In this document: piece after piece, positions 27,319 to 36,783 of the stretch | How positions within the stretch are numbered: the stretch's first letter is position 1 | Layout: every line of letters begins with the position of its first letter | Assembly: GCA_964465125.1 (NCBI GenBank) | Contig: CAYXIO010000012.1 | Location: 18,912 to 82,911, forward strand | Direction: 5' to 3' | DNA from: CAYOHG01 sp964465125 | Lineage (GTDB): Bacteria > Planctomycetota > Phycisphaerae > UBA1845 > Fen-1342 | Length of the DNA stretch: 64,000 bases | Notes under the pieces: generated by a model | What the model was told of the DNA's origin: nothing | Database searches by the model: none | The model's input: the letters and a program-made list of their open reading frames with translations, nothing else | Translations under genes and position numbers: made by a program

Positions 27319-28005
27319 TCACACGCCGCGGGCGGTCGGCGACCAGATCAGCTTGTGCAGTTGAAGCCCGAGCCGGACGGGCAGGCGATCTTCGAGAATC
27401 CAGCCGGCCAGAGACGCCGCATCGAGATGACCGCGGTAGAGGCTGAGTCCGACGCGGTTGGGCGTTCCAGTGACCGGAGCCAGAAGCACCGCGCAGCGCT
27501 GCGCAAGGTCGTGCGTTCGGATGACCTCGCGCGACCATTCGTAGTCCGCGCGGTCGCCGATGACGAGCTTGACCTCGTCGCGCGCGGTCAGCAGCGGCAG
27601 GTTCTCCCAGCAGTTCCGTTCGCACTCTCCGCTCGAGGGCGTTTTCAGGTCGACGATCCGCACGATGCGCGGATCGAGGCCGGCAAGGCTCAGGGCGCCG
27701 GAAGTTTCCAGCGCGACCGTCTCGAAGTCTTCGAGCAGCCGCGTAAGCAAGCCGGGTGTGGCCGGCTGAAGCAGCGGCTCTCCCCCGGTCAACTCGACGA
27801 AGGAACATCCGAAGCCGCGGGCGGTGTCGACGACTTCGTCCAGTGTCATCCACCGCCCGTCGAAGAACGCGTACTCGGTGTCGCAATAGGAGCAGCGCAG
27901 ATTGCAGCCGGTCAGGCGGATGAACACGCACGGCAAGCCCGCGCGGGTTCCCTCGCCCTGGATGGAGCGGAAGATTTCATTGACCTTGAGCCGAGCGGCG
28001 CTCAT
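27319..28005 (-). CDS. queE: 7-carboxy-7-deazaguanine synthase
   Basis: 228 residues. QueE is a radical SAM enzyme that rearranges 6-carboxytetrahydropterin to 7-carboxy-7-deazaguanine. The N-terminus VNEIFRSIQGEGTRAGLPCVFIRLTGCNLRCSYCDT has the cluster Cys34, Cys38 and Cys41 (CxxxCxxC) and family-defining SIQGEG; FVELTGGEPLLQP follows. No ribosome site precedes the ATG; instead a perfect TATAAT lies 6 nt upstream, suggesting a leaderless mRNA. Between purF (upstream) and queD (downstream) on the same strand. Confidence 0.95.
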   Translation of the reverse strand: MSAARLKVNEIFRSIQGEGTRAGLPCVFIRLTGCNLRCSYCDTEYAFFDGRWMTLDEVVDTARGFGCSFVELTGGEPLLQPATPGLLTRLLEDFETVALETSGALSLAGLDPRIVRIVDLKTPSSGECERNCWENLPLLTARDEVKLVIGDRADYEWSREVIRTHDLAQRCAVLLAPVTGTPNRVGLSLYRGHLDAASLAGWILEDRLPVRLGLQLHKLIWSPTARGV

Positions 28006-28011
28006 GCGACG

Positions 28012-28017
28012 ATTATA
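28012..28017 (-). promoter_or_regulatory. -10 promoter element of queE, probably leaderless
   Basis: TATAAT on the minus strand with exactly 6 nt to the queE ATG, which would place transcription start at or next to the start codon. No -35 or ribosome site is visible. Confidence 0.5.
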
Positions 28018-28056
28018 CGCCCGGCGGGCGCAACGCCGCCGACGCGTCGCGTGGTG

Positions 28057-29526
28057 TCAGGAGGTGGCGGCGGGCTGGACGGCGGGCTTCTCGAACACGT
28101 CCTTGCGAAAGGTCGCATCGAGCGGGATGATGTAATTCCCCGAAAAGCAGGCGTGGCAGTACTCGCGCTGGCGGCCGTTGACGCAGCCGAGCATGCCCTC
28201 GAGCGAGAGGTAGGCCAGCGTGTCGACCGAGAGGAACCGGCGGATGTGCTCGACCTCGCGCTCGTGAGCGATGAGTTCTTCACGCCGCGGGAAGTCGATG
28301 CCGTAGTAGCAGGGCGTGCGGATCGGGGGGCTGGCGACGCGCAGGTGAACCTCGCGCGCTCCGGCCCGGTAGAGCGACTGCATCTTCATCCGCGTGGTCG
28401 TTCCGCGGACGACGGAATCCTCGACCACGACCAGACGCTTGCCGCGGATGCTGGCGCGGATCGGGTTGAGCTTCAAGCGCACCGTCAGGTCGCGGATCGG
28501 CTGCGTCGGCTGAATGAACGAGCGGCCCACGTAGTGGTTGGTAGTAAATCCGCGGCCGATCGGAATGCCGGTTTCCTCGTGATAGCCGAGCGCGGCGCAG
28601 CGGGCGCAGTTCGGGACGGCCACTACGAGGTCGGCGTCGACGGGCGCTTCCCGCGCCAGGGCGCGGCCGAAGGCCTTGCGGATTTCGTGGACGTTTTCGC
28701 CGAAGACGATGCTGGCCGGGTCGGCGAAGTAGACCATCTCGAAGATGCACTGGGCGCAGTGGCCGCCCGGTGCCTCGGCGTAGCGCCGGCCGGAGACGCC
28801 TTGGGCGGTCAGGGTGACGATTTCTCCGGGCTGGACTTCGCGGACGTAGTCGGCGTTGATGATGTCGAGCGCGCAGCTCTCGCTGGCGACGACCCAGGCG
28901 CGCCCCAGGCGGCCGATGCACAGCGGGCGGTTGCCCCAGGGGTCGCGGATCGCCTCGATCCGGTCGCTGTGCATCACCAGGAAGCAGAACGAGCCGCACA
29001 GCTCGCGCAGCATGCTCGCCAGCGGATCGTCCGCGCCCTGAAAGCGCGTGTCCGCCAGCATGTGCAGCACGACTTCGGTATCGGAGGTGGTCGTGAAGAC
29101 GTGCCCGCTCGCTTCGTAGCGGCGCCGCAGCTCGGCGGCGTTGGTCAGGTTGCCGTTGTGCGCGATCGCGACGGGCCCGTCGTGCGTGCTGGCCAGCAGC
29201 GGCTGAGCGTTGGCCGCCTGGCAGGAGCCGGTGGTCGAGTAGCGCACGTGGCCGATGGCCATCGAGTTGCGCAGCGACTCAAGGGCGTCCTGGCTGATCG
29301 CGTCGGTCACCAATCCGAGGCCGGTGTGTCGATGGATCATCCGCGAGTCGCTGGTGCAAATGCCGGCGGATTCCTGCCCGCGGTGTTGCTGAGCGTACAG
29401 GCCGAGGTAGGTCAGCTCTGCGGCGTCCGGGTGATCGACGATGCCGAACAACCCGCAGGAGTGTCGCAGCGCAGGCTCCCCCGCGATCGTCAGCGCGGTC
29501 GAGAGGTCCGCCGGCGGCGCCTTCAT
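28057..29526 (-). CDS. purF: Amidophosphoribosyltransferase
   Basis: 489 residues. PurF makes 5-phosphoribosylamine from PRPP and glutamine, the first step of purine synthesis. A 23-residue propeptide precedes the glutaminase nucleophile Cys24 (RHSCGLFGIVD), then YLGLYAQQHRGQESAGI, RYSTTG and NLTN. The PRTase part has VVEDSVVRGTTTRMK. The Cys set typical of the Bacillus-type Fe-S enzyme is present: GGHCAQC (257, 260), TPCYYGIDFP and CHAC (457, 460). No Shine-Dalgarno is seen; TAAGAT lies 6 nt before the ATG, as at queE. 51 nt separate it from queE downstream. Confidence 0.96.
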   Translation of the reverse strand: MKAPPADLSTALTIAGEPALRHSCGLFGIVDHPDAAELTYLGLYAQQHRGQESAGICTSDSRMIHRHTGLGLVTDAISQDALESLRNSMAIGHVRYSTTGSCQAANAQPLLASTHDGPVAIAHNGNLTNAAELRRRYEASGHVFTTTSDTEVVLHMLADTRFQGADDPLASMLRELCGSFCFLVMHSDRIEAIRDPWGNRPLCIGRLGRAWVVASESCALDIINADYVREVQPGEIVTLTAQGVSGRRYAEAPGGHCAQCIFEMVYFADPASIVFGENVHEIRKAFGRALAREAPVDADLVVAVPNCARCAALGYHEETGIPIGRGFTTNHYVGRSFIQPTQPIRDLTVRLKLNPIRASIRGKRLVVVEDSVVRGTTTRMKMQSLYRAGAREVHLRVASPPIRTPCYYGIDFPRREELIAHEREVEHIRRFLSVDTLAYLSLEGMLGCVNGRQREYCHACFSGNYIIPLDATFRKDVFEKPAVQPAATS

Positions 29527-29532
29527 GTGAAC

Positions 29533-29538
29533 ATCTTA
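29533..29538 (-). promoter_or_regulatory. -10 like element of purF, possibly leaderless
   Basis: TAAGAT on the minus strand with 6 nt (GTTCAC) before the purF ATG, the same spacing as the queE TATAAT. No ribosome site is visible between them. Confidence 0.4.
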
Positions 29539-29759
29539 GCGTGGTTGCGAAGTTTCGCCATTGACCGCGTTGCGTCGCTCCCGATAATGGCCCGCAAGGC
29601 GCAAGGGTATTGGACCTCTCTGAACATCTGGAATGCCGCGTGGAGCGAGGCTGGCAGCGACGACCGGCGACGATCGCGACCGCGCCGCGCGTCGATCGCG
29701 GCTATCCCACGGTCGCGCCGGCGAACGCTCGCGGCAAGGGCGCGCACGCCGTGCGCCGC

Positions 29760-32700
29760 ATGAGGCGGTGCGCCGCCTGGGTCGGCTGCGTCCTGGCGGG
29801 ACTGCTGAGCGGCGTCGCCGGCCGCGCCGCGGCGCAGGATGCGTCAGGCCAGACCGTGCGGCCGCTCGAGCCCGTGGCGTCGGAATCGGCGCCCGCCCAG
29901 TCACAGCCCACGACCAAGCCGCAGGTGCCGGAACGGGCGCCTTCCTTCGAACTTCCACTGGATCAGCCCGCGGAGAGCACTCCGGCGGAGCCCGCGCCCG
30001 CGGAAGACGCTACGCCGGGCGTCGAGCCGCTGATGCCGCCTGAGCCGGGGCTGACGGCGCTGCTTCCAGATGCGATCAGCTCGGACGACATCACGCTGTC
30101 GGGCCGCTTCGTGCGGCAGTGGAAGCAGGCCGACGGCGAGCTGACCCTGATGTTCAACGGCGGCTTTGCGCTGGAGATGAACCGCCGCCGGCTCTCCGCC
30201 GACGACGCCGTCGTCTGGATTCGATCGCAGACCGCCGAGGGCGACACGCGGCGTCACTTCGAGTTGACGGTCTATCTGTCCGGCAACGCCGAGATTCGGG
30301 ACAGCGGCGGGACGACCACCCAGGACACGGTGCTGCTCGTGCGCAACCTGCGTACGTACGGGCGAATCAGTAAGGAGCACGACGCGCACTCGCCCGAGGC
30401 GATGGAGAATTCGAACTTCTACCGCCGGGCGCTTCTCGACCGGTTGCGCGTGGAGGAGTTGCGCGAGCAGGCGGGCGTGAGCGGCGACCAGGTGGACGTG
30501 GCGCGGCCGGGCGAGCTGACCGGGCCGCAGCGTCCGCCGCCGATGATCCGCTACGACGTCGGCCGCATCGAGCCGGGCGAAACGCCGGACGGTGAGTCGG
30601 TCTTCGTCGCGGGCGGGCGGGTCTACTTTGCGCGCACCGGCGACCCGGACAGCCCGGTGCTCGAGATTACGGCGGATCAGGCGGTCGTCTTTCCCGCGCC
30701 GGGGGTGACGGGGTCGATCCTGTCGCAGACGGGGCTTTCGGATGAGACTGCGGCGTCGCAGCCGGCCGATGAGGGCCGTCCGCGTGCGAACGCGCCGCCG
30801 GGGACTTTCGAGGGCGAGCGAAACAAGCTTCAGAGCCAGCTCCGGGCGGTATACCTGGAAGGCGACGTGGTTCTGAGCTTCGGCGACCGCTTTGTTCGCG
30901 CGGATCGCCTCTACTATGACTTCGAGCTGGACCGCGCGCTGATTCTGGACGCCGTCCTGCGGGCCGACATCCCGCAGCGCGGCATCCCGCTCTATGTCCG
31001 CGCCGCGGAAATCCGCCAGCTCTCAGCCCGCGAATTCTCCGCTTCCCGCGCGTTGGTGACGACCAGTGAGTTTCACACGCCGCACTATCACATGGGTGCG
31101 GAAAAGGTCTACCTGCTGGACCGCACGCCGCGCGACGCCGGCGGACGTCCCGCCGCGGAGATCGCCGGCACGTTCGAGGCGACCCATACGACGCTCAACG
31201 TCGAAAACGTGCCGATCGCGTGGTGGCCGTATAGCCGCGGCGATTTCCAGAGCAGCGAGACTCTGATCCGGCGGCTGCGGACCGGCTACAGCGACGAGTT
31301 CGGGCTGGAGTTCGAGAGCTACTGGTACCTGTTTCAGCTTCTGGGGCTGGAGCGGCCGGCCGGCTTCGATGCCACGCTCGAGCTGGACTACTTCGGGGAG
31401 CGCGGCCCCGGCGTGGGCGTCGACGTGGACTATGAGCGCCAGGACTACCTGGGGCTGCTGCGGACGTTCTACATCAACGACGGCGACGAGGATAATTTCG
31501 GCCCGCTGCGCGACAACACCCCCGACTCGGCCAATCGCGGGCGCGTGCTCTGGCGCCACCGACAGTATCTGCCCAACGACTGGGAAATCAGCTTCGAGCT
31601 GGCCTACGTCAGCGACCCCGGCTTTTTGGAGACCTACGAAACCTCCGAGTGGTTCGAGGGCAAGCAGCAGGAAACCGCGGTCTATCTCAAGCGCGCCCGC
31701 GACGTCGACGCGGTCACGCTGCTGACCAACTGGCGAATGCTCGATTTCGTCACGCAGACCGAGCACCTGCCGGAACTGGCCTATCGCCGCATCGGCGACA
31801 CGTTCCTCTCCCCGCTGGTGCTCTACCACGAGTCCCGCATCGGCGGCGTGCGCTATCGACCGGACGATCGCTACTTCTTCGATCAGCGGCCGTTCCGCAA
31901 CGACGGGCTGACTGACCTCACCGCGCGCATCGACGGCCGCGAAGAGGCCGACCTGCCGCTGAAGCTCGGCGGCGCCAACGTTGCCCCCTTCGCCACCCTG
32001 CGCGGCACCTATTGGGACGGACAGCCGCTGGACGAAGGCGGACTCTGGCGCGGCATCGGCGTGTACGGTCTGCGCGGCGCGGCCGAAGTCAGCCGCGTGT
32101 ACAACGAGGTTCGATCCGAGCTGTTCGACGTGGACCGCATTCGCCACATTGTTCGCCCCGAGTTCCTGGCCTGGTGGTCGCACAGCAACGCGCGCAGCGA
32201 TCAGATCACGACCTTTGACGAAGGCATCGAGACGATCGACGATTTCTACGGCGTGGGGATGGCGCTGCGGCAGACCTGGCAGACCAAGCGCGGGGCGGGG
32301 CTGCGGCGGCGGACGGTCGACCTGCTGACGTTCGACCTGGAGGCGGGCTTCTTCGGCGACCGGCAGAATGAGAATTCGAACGGCTACGTCAACTTCGCGC
32401 GGCCGGAGGACAGCCGAACGCGCAATCACATCGCCGGCGACCTGCGCTACCGGCTGAGCGACACGACCAGTCTGCTGTACGACTTCAACATCGACACCAA
32501 CAACTGGAGCTCCGACCGGCAGAATGTCTCGCTGGCGGTGGAGCGGCTGCCGCGGCTCGCCTACGTCTTTGGCTGGCGGCACGCCGGCGATATCGACCTG
32601 GACCTGATCGGCGGCGGATACAACTACAAGATCAACGAGAAGCACATCACCGCGCTGCGCGTCTGGTACGACCTCGATCGCACCCAGCTCGGCGAGATCT

Positions 32701-32876
32701 CCGTCTCTTACGTCCGGCACCTGCCGCGCTGGTATTTCGCCCTGAACTTTGAAGTCGACGAAGTGCTCGACGACGTCTCCATCTCGGTCTCGCTCTGGCC
32801 CGAGGGCATTCCCGAGTGGACGCTGGGCTCGCGGCGCTTCACCGGGCTGTCCACCACGACCGGCATTCGGCCCTAG
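29760..32876 (+). CDS. lptD: LPS-assembly protein LptD-like (OstA/LptD)
   Basis: 1038 residues from ATG (a GTG three codons earlier is possible). Signal peptide MRRCAAWVGCVLAGLLSGVAGRAAAQ, then a Pro/Ala/Glu-rich linker (about 30-100). Residues about 100-500 contain OstA-like beta-jellyroll segments (SGRFVRQWKQADGELTLMFN, VYLEGDVVLSFGDRFVRADRLYYDFEL). From about 520 to the end is a beta-barrel with alternating strands ending in short aromatic turns (ALRVWYDLDRTQLGEISVSY, YFALNFEVDEVLDDVSIS). LptD inserts LPS in the outer leaflet together with LptE. Longer than the E. coli protein; the N-terminal linker and extra OstA segments explain the size. Supports a didermic envelope. Confidence 0.8.
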   Translation: MRRCAAWVGCVLAGLLSGVAGRAAAQDASGQTVRPLEPVASESAPAQSQPTTKPQVPERAPSFELPLDQPAESTPAEPAPAEDATPGVEPLMPPEPGLTALLPDAISSDDITLSGRFVRQWKQADGELTLMFNGGFALEMNRRRLSADDAVVWIRSQTAEGDTRRHFELTVYLSGNAEIRDSGGTTTQDTVLLVRNLRTYGRISKEHDAHSPEAMENSNFYRRALLDRLRVEELREQAGVSGDQVDVARPGELTGPQRPPPMIRYDVGRIEPGETPDGESVFVAGGRVYFARTGDPDSPVLEITADQAVVFPAPGVTGSILSQTGLSDETAASQPADEGRPRANAPPGTFEGERNKLQSQLRAVYLEGDVVLSFGDRFVRADRLYYDFELDRALILDAVLRADIPQRGIPLYVRAAEIRQLSAREFSASRALVTTSEFHTPHYHMGAEKVYLLDRTPRDAGGRPAAEIAGTFEATHTTLNVENVPIAWWPYSRGDFQSSETLIRRLRTGYSDEFGLEFESYWYLFQLLGLERPAGFDATLELDYFGERGPGVGVDVDYERQDYLGLLRTFYINDGDEDNFGPLRDNTPDSANRGRVLWRHRQYLPNDWEISFELAYVSDPGFLETYETSEWFEGKQQETAVYLKRARDVDAVTLLTNWRMLDFVTQTEHLPELAYRRIGDTFLSPLVLYHESRIGGVRYRPDDRYFFDQRPFRNDGLTDLTARIDGREEADLPLKLGGANVAPFATLRGTYWDGQPLDEGGLWRGIGVYGLRGAAEVSRVYNEVRSELFDVDRIRHIVRPEFLAWWSHSNARSDQITTFDEGIETIDDFYGVGMALRQTWQTKRGAGLRRRTVDLLTFDLEAGFFGDRQNENSNGYVNFARPEDSRTRNHIAGDLRYRLSDTTSLLYDFNIDTNNWSSDRQNVSLAVERLPRLAYVFGWRHAGDIDLDLIGGGYNYKINEKHITALRVWYDLDRTQLGEISVSYVRHLPRWYFALNFEVDEVLDDVSISVSLWPEGIPEWTLGSRRFTGLSTTTGIRP

Positions 32877-33030
32877 CGCCCGCCGCGCGTCCTTCCCGCT
32901 CCGCTCCATTCACTCCCGTCGGCCGCGGCATCGAGTTTGCCTCTCTCATGACCGATACAACCGAAGACGACGCCCACGGCGGCCAGCGCAGGAGCTGCGC
33001 CGCCCGTCCGGCGCCGCGGGAGTGCCACGC

Positions 33031-36000
33031 GTGGGAACCATAACTGCCGGTGTGGGCCTGGTTTCGGGCATCGACACGCAATCGCTGATCTCGCAACTGC
33101 TCGCGATCGACGCGCGCCCGCGCGACCTGATGATCAGCCGCATTTCCAAGCTCGACGCGCAGCGTTCGGCGCTGATGGACATTTCTGCGCGAATCTCGGC
33201 CATGCTGTCGAGCATCGGGCAGTTCAAGTATCGCAGTTTTTTCGAGGCCAACACGATCACCTCGTCCAATCCCGACGTGCTCACCGCCACCGCCGACAGC
33301 TCCGTCAGCACCGGCACCTACAGCTTCAGCGTGAAGCAGCTTGCCACGACGCAGCAGCTTGTCTCGCGCGGCTTCGCGGCCGCCGGCTCCTTTCTCTCGC
33401 CCGGGACGCTTACGATCGAGTCCGCGGCGGCGCGCGTGAACAGCTCGACCGGGCTGGACGAGCTGAACGGATTCAACGGCGTGCGGCGCGGGTCGTTCAA
33501 GCTGATCGACGCCGCCGGCAAAGAAGCCGTCATCGACATCAGCGACGCCGCCACTCTCGACGAGGTGATCGACCAGATCAATACCGCCGGCGTCAACGTG
33601 AGCGCCTCGATCGAAGGCGACCACCTGGTGCTTACCGAGACCACCGGAGGACAAGTCGAGGTTCGGGAGATGAACGGCGGCAGTACCGCGAAGGACCTCG
33701 GCTTCGCGACCGGCAACACCATCGGCGCAAACGGCCGGATCGACGGCGCCGAGCTGGTCCGCCTTTCCGACGCGTCGCCGCTGAGCGCCCTGAACGACGG
33801 GCTGGGCGTTCGGCACGCCCGCGCGGGCGGCGACTTCACCGTCAACGGGATGAAGGTCGACCTGAGCGGGCTGCTGGGCACCGCAACGCGCATCGCCCGG
33901 CTCAATCACGGCAACGGCGCCGCGCTCGGGACCATGCGCATCACCACGTTCGACGCCGACGGCAACGAGACGCGCAAGGACGTCGACCTGAGCGGCGCGC
34001 AGACCATCAACGACGTGAAGACCGCGATCGAGTCAGCCGTCGAGGGCGTCGCCGTGACGGTCACGGGCAGCCGGCTGGTGGTCGGCTACAGCGACACCTC
34101 GACCACGCGTCGGATTGAGATCTCCGACGTGAGCGGCCATGCCGCGCGCGACCTCGGTATACTCGGCACGAACGATTCGGGCAAGATCAGCGGGCGCGAC
34201 ATCCTGCTGATGGACAGCGCCGGCGACATTCTGGACGCGATCAATTACGCGGATGCCAACGACGGATCGATCAGCGCGACGATCGAGGGCGGCGGCTTCG
34301 TCATTCACTCGTCGACTGGCGAGGTCACACTGGCGAACATCGCCGGAAGCGACGGAACCGCGGCCTCCGCGGCGTTGCGCGATCTCGGCTTCCAGCCGGG
34401 GACGACCGCCGGCGGCAGCGCGACCGGCACGCGCGTCCTGGCCGGGTTGAACACCGTGCTGCTGCGCTCGCTCAACGGCGGGCAGGGCGTGAAGACCGGG
34501 GTCATCAACATCCAGGCCGGTGGTCAGAGCGTCAGCGTCGACCTGAGCGGGGCCGAAACGCTCCGCGAGATCATCGACCGCATCAATGCCGCCGACGCCA
34601 ACAAGGCCCTCGGCATCCGCGCCGGCTACGACTCGACCGGCACGCGCCTTCAGATCGAAAGCCTGGACGGCTCCACGCCGATCACCATCAGCGACGGGGA
34701 CGCCAGCCAGGCCGCGACGGAGCTCGGCATCGCCGGCAACGGAACGATCATTCGCGGCAGCGACCTCGAGCGCCGCTACATCAGCGAGAACACGGAGCTG
34801 TCTTCGCTGAACGGCGGCGCGGGCCTCACCTTGGGCCGCATGCAGATCGCCGATTCGGCCGGGCGGATCGCGACGGTCGACCTGACGCAGGGGACCTATC
34901 GCACGCTCGCCGACGTCATCAACGCCATCAACAGCGCGACCACCTCGACCGGCGGCACGATCGGGGTCCACGCCCGCATCAACGACACCGGCGACGGGCT
35001 GCTGCTCGAGGACACCGCCGGCGGGGCGGGCGCGCTGAAGGTCGTCGACGAGACCGGCGCCGCCGCCGCCGGGCTGCGGATCGCCGGCGAATCCGACGAC
35101 GGCGCGCTGAACGGCTCGTTTGAGCTGAACTACGAGCTGGGCGGCACCGAAACGCTTCAGGACCTGGTCGACCGCATCAACGAGGACAATCCTCTGGCGA
35201 CCGCGGCGTTGATCAACGACGGCACCAGCTACACGCCCTTCCGGCTCCAGATCAGCGCGGCCCGCAGCGGCAAGGACGCGGAGCTGCTCATCGGTGACGA
35301 GGGGCTGGGGCTTGATCTGACAACGCTCAGCCGGGCGCAGGATGCGCGCGTGGTGGTCGGCGGCGCATCGGGCGGGGGAGTGCTGGTGACCAGCGCGAGC
35401 AACACGATCACCGACGCCATTCCCGGCATGACGATCAACCTGATCAGCGCGTCGGATCAACCCGTGAACGTGTCGGTCTCGTCGGATGACAGCAACATTC
35501 TCTCGACGCTTCAGCAGTTCGTCGCGTCGTTCAACGCCGCCCTGGCTCGCGTCAGCGAACTGGGCAGCTACAACGCCGACACCGAGACCAAGGGCATCCT
35601 GTTCGGCGAGAGTGCGGTGCGGATCGCCGAAAACCGCCTGATGCATTACATCAACAGCTCGCTGGGCGGGGCGGGCGGCACGCTGAAGCGGCTCTCCCAG
35701 CTCGGCTTCGGGTTCGAGGAGGGCCAGCTGGTCCTCGACGAGGAGCGCTTCAACCAGGTCTTCAGCCAGCAGCGCGAGGAAGTGATCAACTTCTTCACCG
35801 ACGAGCAGAACGGGCTGGCCGCCCAGTTGGAGGAGACGATCGATGAGATCACCGGCGACGGCGGGCTGTTCCTGCAACGCGACAGCTCGCTGGAGAAGCA
35901 GCGCGACGGCTTCAGCAGCCGGGTGGACGCCCTGAACGACCTGCTCGCGCGCAAGCAGACCCGCTATGAACGGCAGTTCCTGGCGATGGAGACCGCTCTG

Positions 36001-36072
36001 GCGAGCCTGCAATCGCAGCAGTCGGCCCTGACCCAGCTCTCGGCGCTGGTGGCGGCGATGAAGACCAAGTGA
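33031..36072 (+). CDS. fliD: Flagellar filament cap protein FliD, expanded
   Basis: 1013 residues from GTG with GGGAG 10 nt upstream. The N-terminus GTITAGVGLVSGIDTQSLISQLLAIDARP is the FliD_N signature, and FliD_C lies at about 790-1013 with coiled-coil heptads at the end (QRDGFSSRVDALNDLLARKQTRYERQFLAMETAL). Usual FliD is about 450-650 residues. The extra length comes from about six Flagellin_IN-like repeats starting near 172 (TLDEVIDQINTAG), 322 (TINDVKTAIES), 397 (ILDAINYAD), 507 (TLREIIDRINAAD), 622 (TLADVINAINSAT) and 706 (TLQDLVDRINED). It caps the filament and folds flagellin. fliS follows 57 nt downstream. Confidence 0.92.
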   Translation: MGTITAGVGLVSGIDTQSLISQLLAIDARPRDLMISRISKLDAQRSALMDISARISAMLSSIGQFKYRSFFEANTITSSNPDVLTATADSSVSTGTYSFSVKQLATTQQLVSRGFAAAGSFLSPGTLTIESAAARVNSSTGLDELNGFNGVRRGSFKLIDAAGKEAVIDISDAATLDEVIDQINTAGVNVSASIEGDHLVLTETTGGQVEVREMNGGSTAKDLGFATGNTIGANGRIDGAELVRLSDASPLSALNDGLGVRHARAGGDFTVNGMKVDLSGLLGTATRIARLNHGNGAALGTMRITTFDADGNETRKDVDLSGAQTINDVKTAIESAVEGVAVTVTGSRLVVGYSDTSTTRRIEISDVSGHAARDLGILGTNDSGKISGRDILLMDSAGDILDAINYADANDGSISATIEGGGFVIHSSTGEVTLANIAGSDGTAASAALRDLGFQPGTTAGGSATGTRVLAGLNTVLLRSLNGGQGVKTGVINIQAGGQSVSVDLSGAETLREIIDRINAADANKALGIRAGYDSTGTRLQIESLDGSTPITISDGDASQAATELGIAGNGTIIRGSDLERRYISENTELSSLNGGAGLTLGRMQIADSAGRIATVDLTQGTYRTLADVINAINSATTSTGGTIGVHARINDTGDGLLLEDTAGGAGALKVVDETGAAAAGLRIAGESDDGALNGSFELNYELGGTETLQDLVDRINEDNPLATAALINDGTSYTPFRLQISAARSGKDAELLIGDEGLGLDLTTLSRAQDARVVVGGASGGGVLVTSASNTITDAIPGMTINLISASDQPVNVSVSSDDSNILSTLQQFVASFNAALARVSELGSYNADTETKGILFGESAVRIAENRLMHYINSSLGGAGGTLKRLSQLGFGFEEGQLVLDEERFNQVFSQQREEVINFFTDEQNGLAAQLEETIDEITGDGGLFLQRDSSLEKQRDGFSSRVDALNDLLARKQTRYERQFLAMETALASLQSQQSALTQLSALVAAMKTK

Positions 36073-36129
36073 CGAGCCGGGCACGAGCGTTTCAAGGACG
36101 ATCGGCCGCGTGCCGATGCTAGCAACGCC

Positions 36130-36597
36130 ATGTATCCCAACAGCAGCGCCTCGAAGGAATATCTGCGAAACACCGTGCTGACGGCCGGCCCGCTCAAGCT
36201 GCACCTGATGCTGCTGGACGGGGCGATCCGCTTCGCGCAGCGCGGCCGCGAGGGAATCGAGCGCGGCGACCACGAGGCGACCTACAACGGTCTGGAGCGG
36301 GCCCAGCGGATCGTGCTGGCGCTGCACGAGGGCCTGCGGTCCGAGGTCGCGCCGCAACTGGTCGAGCAGGTTCGCTCGCTCTATCACTTCGTGTATTCGC
36401 GGCTGGTCGACGGCTGTTTGCGCCGTGAGATACAGGCGATCGACGACGCGCTTCGGATTCTGCGGCATCAACGCGACACCTGGCAGATGGTCCAGGACAA
36501 GCTCGCCGCCGAGGCGGGCGCGGGGGCGTCTGCGCGGACCGCCGCATCGTCGGCAGCCGGCCCTGGCCAGGCCGAGGCGCTCAACGTGGCCGGCTGA
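36130..36597 (+). CDS. fliS: Flagellar export chaperone FliS
   Basis: 155 residues. FliS keeps flagellin monomeric in the cytoplasm before export. The N-terminus ASKEYLRNTVLTAGPLKLHLMLLDGAIRFAQRG is the family signature, with helical core through residue about 130 and an Ala/Gly-rich tail. No strong ribosome site precedes ATG. Location directly after fliD is the usual fliDS order. A hairpin (CAGAAT..ATTCTG around TGGAAC/GTTCCA, 36653-36684) follows in the gap to the next gene. Confidence 0.92.
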   Translation: MYPNSSASKEYLRNTVLTAGPLKLHLMLLDGAIRFAQRGREGIERGDHEATYNGLERAQRIVLALHEGLRSEVAPQLVEQVRSLYHFVYSRLVDGCLRREIQAIDDALRILRHQRDTWQMVQDKLAAEAGAGASARTAASSAAGPGQAEALNVAG

Positions 36598-36714
36598 AGC
36601 GCGCGCTGCGCGACTCCCCGCGTCGGCCGGTTTTCTAGCGCACCCCCTTGACAGAATGGAACCCGGCGTTCCAGCCAATTCTGAAATTTGGGCCGGGTCG
36701 CGGTCCGCAGGCGG

Positions 36715-36743
36715 TCGACAGCGTCGGCACAGTTCAGTATCAT
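36715..36743 (+). promoter_or_regulatory. Sigma70-like promoter of the Gfo/Idh/MocA gene
   Basis: TCGACA (36715-36720), 17-nt spacer, TATCAT (36738-36743); ATG is 40 nt downstream of the -10. Best -35/-10 match seen in the window. Confidence 0.6.
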
Positions 36744-36783
36744 CCCGCCCGATTTTCGCATCCCCATCTGCGAAGGAGCGGAG

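Noticed and set aside
32931..32962. Possible sigma28-type promoter before fliD (ACCGATAC)
   Set aside because: The -10 is close to GCCGATAA but no TAAA lies 15 nt upstream, so a flagellar sigma promoter is not supported.
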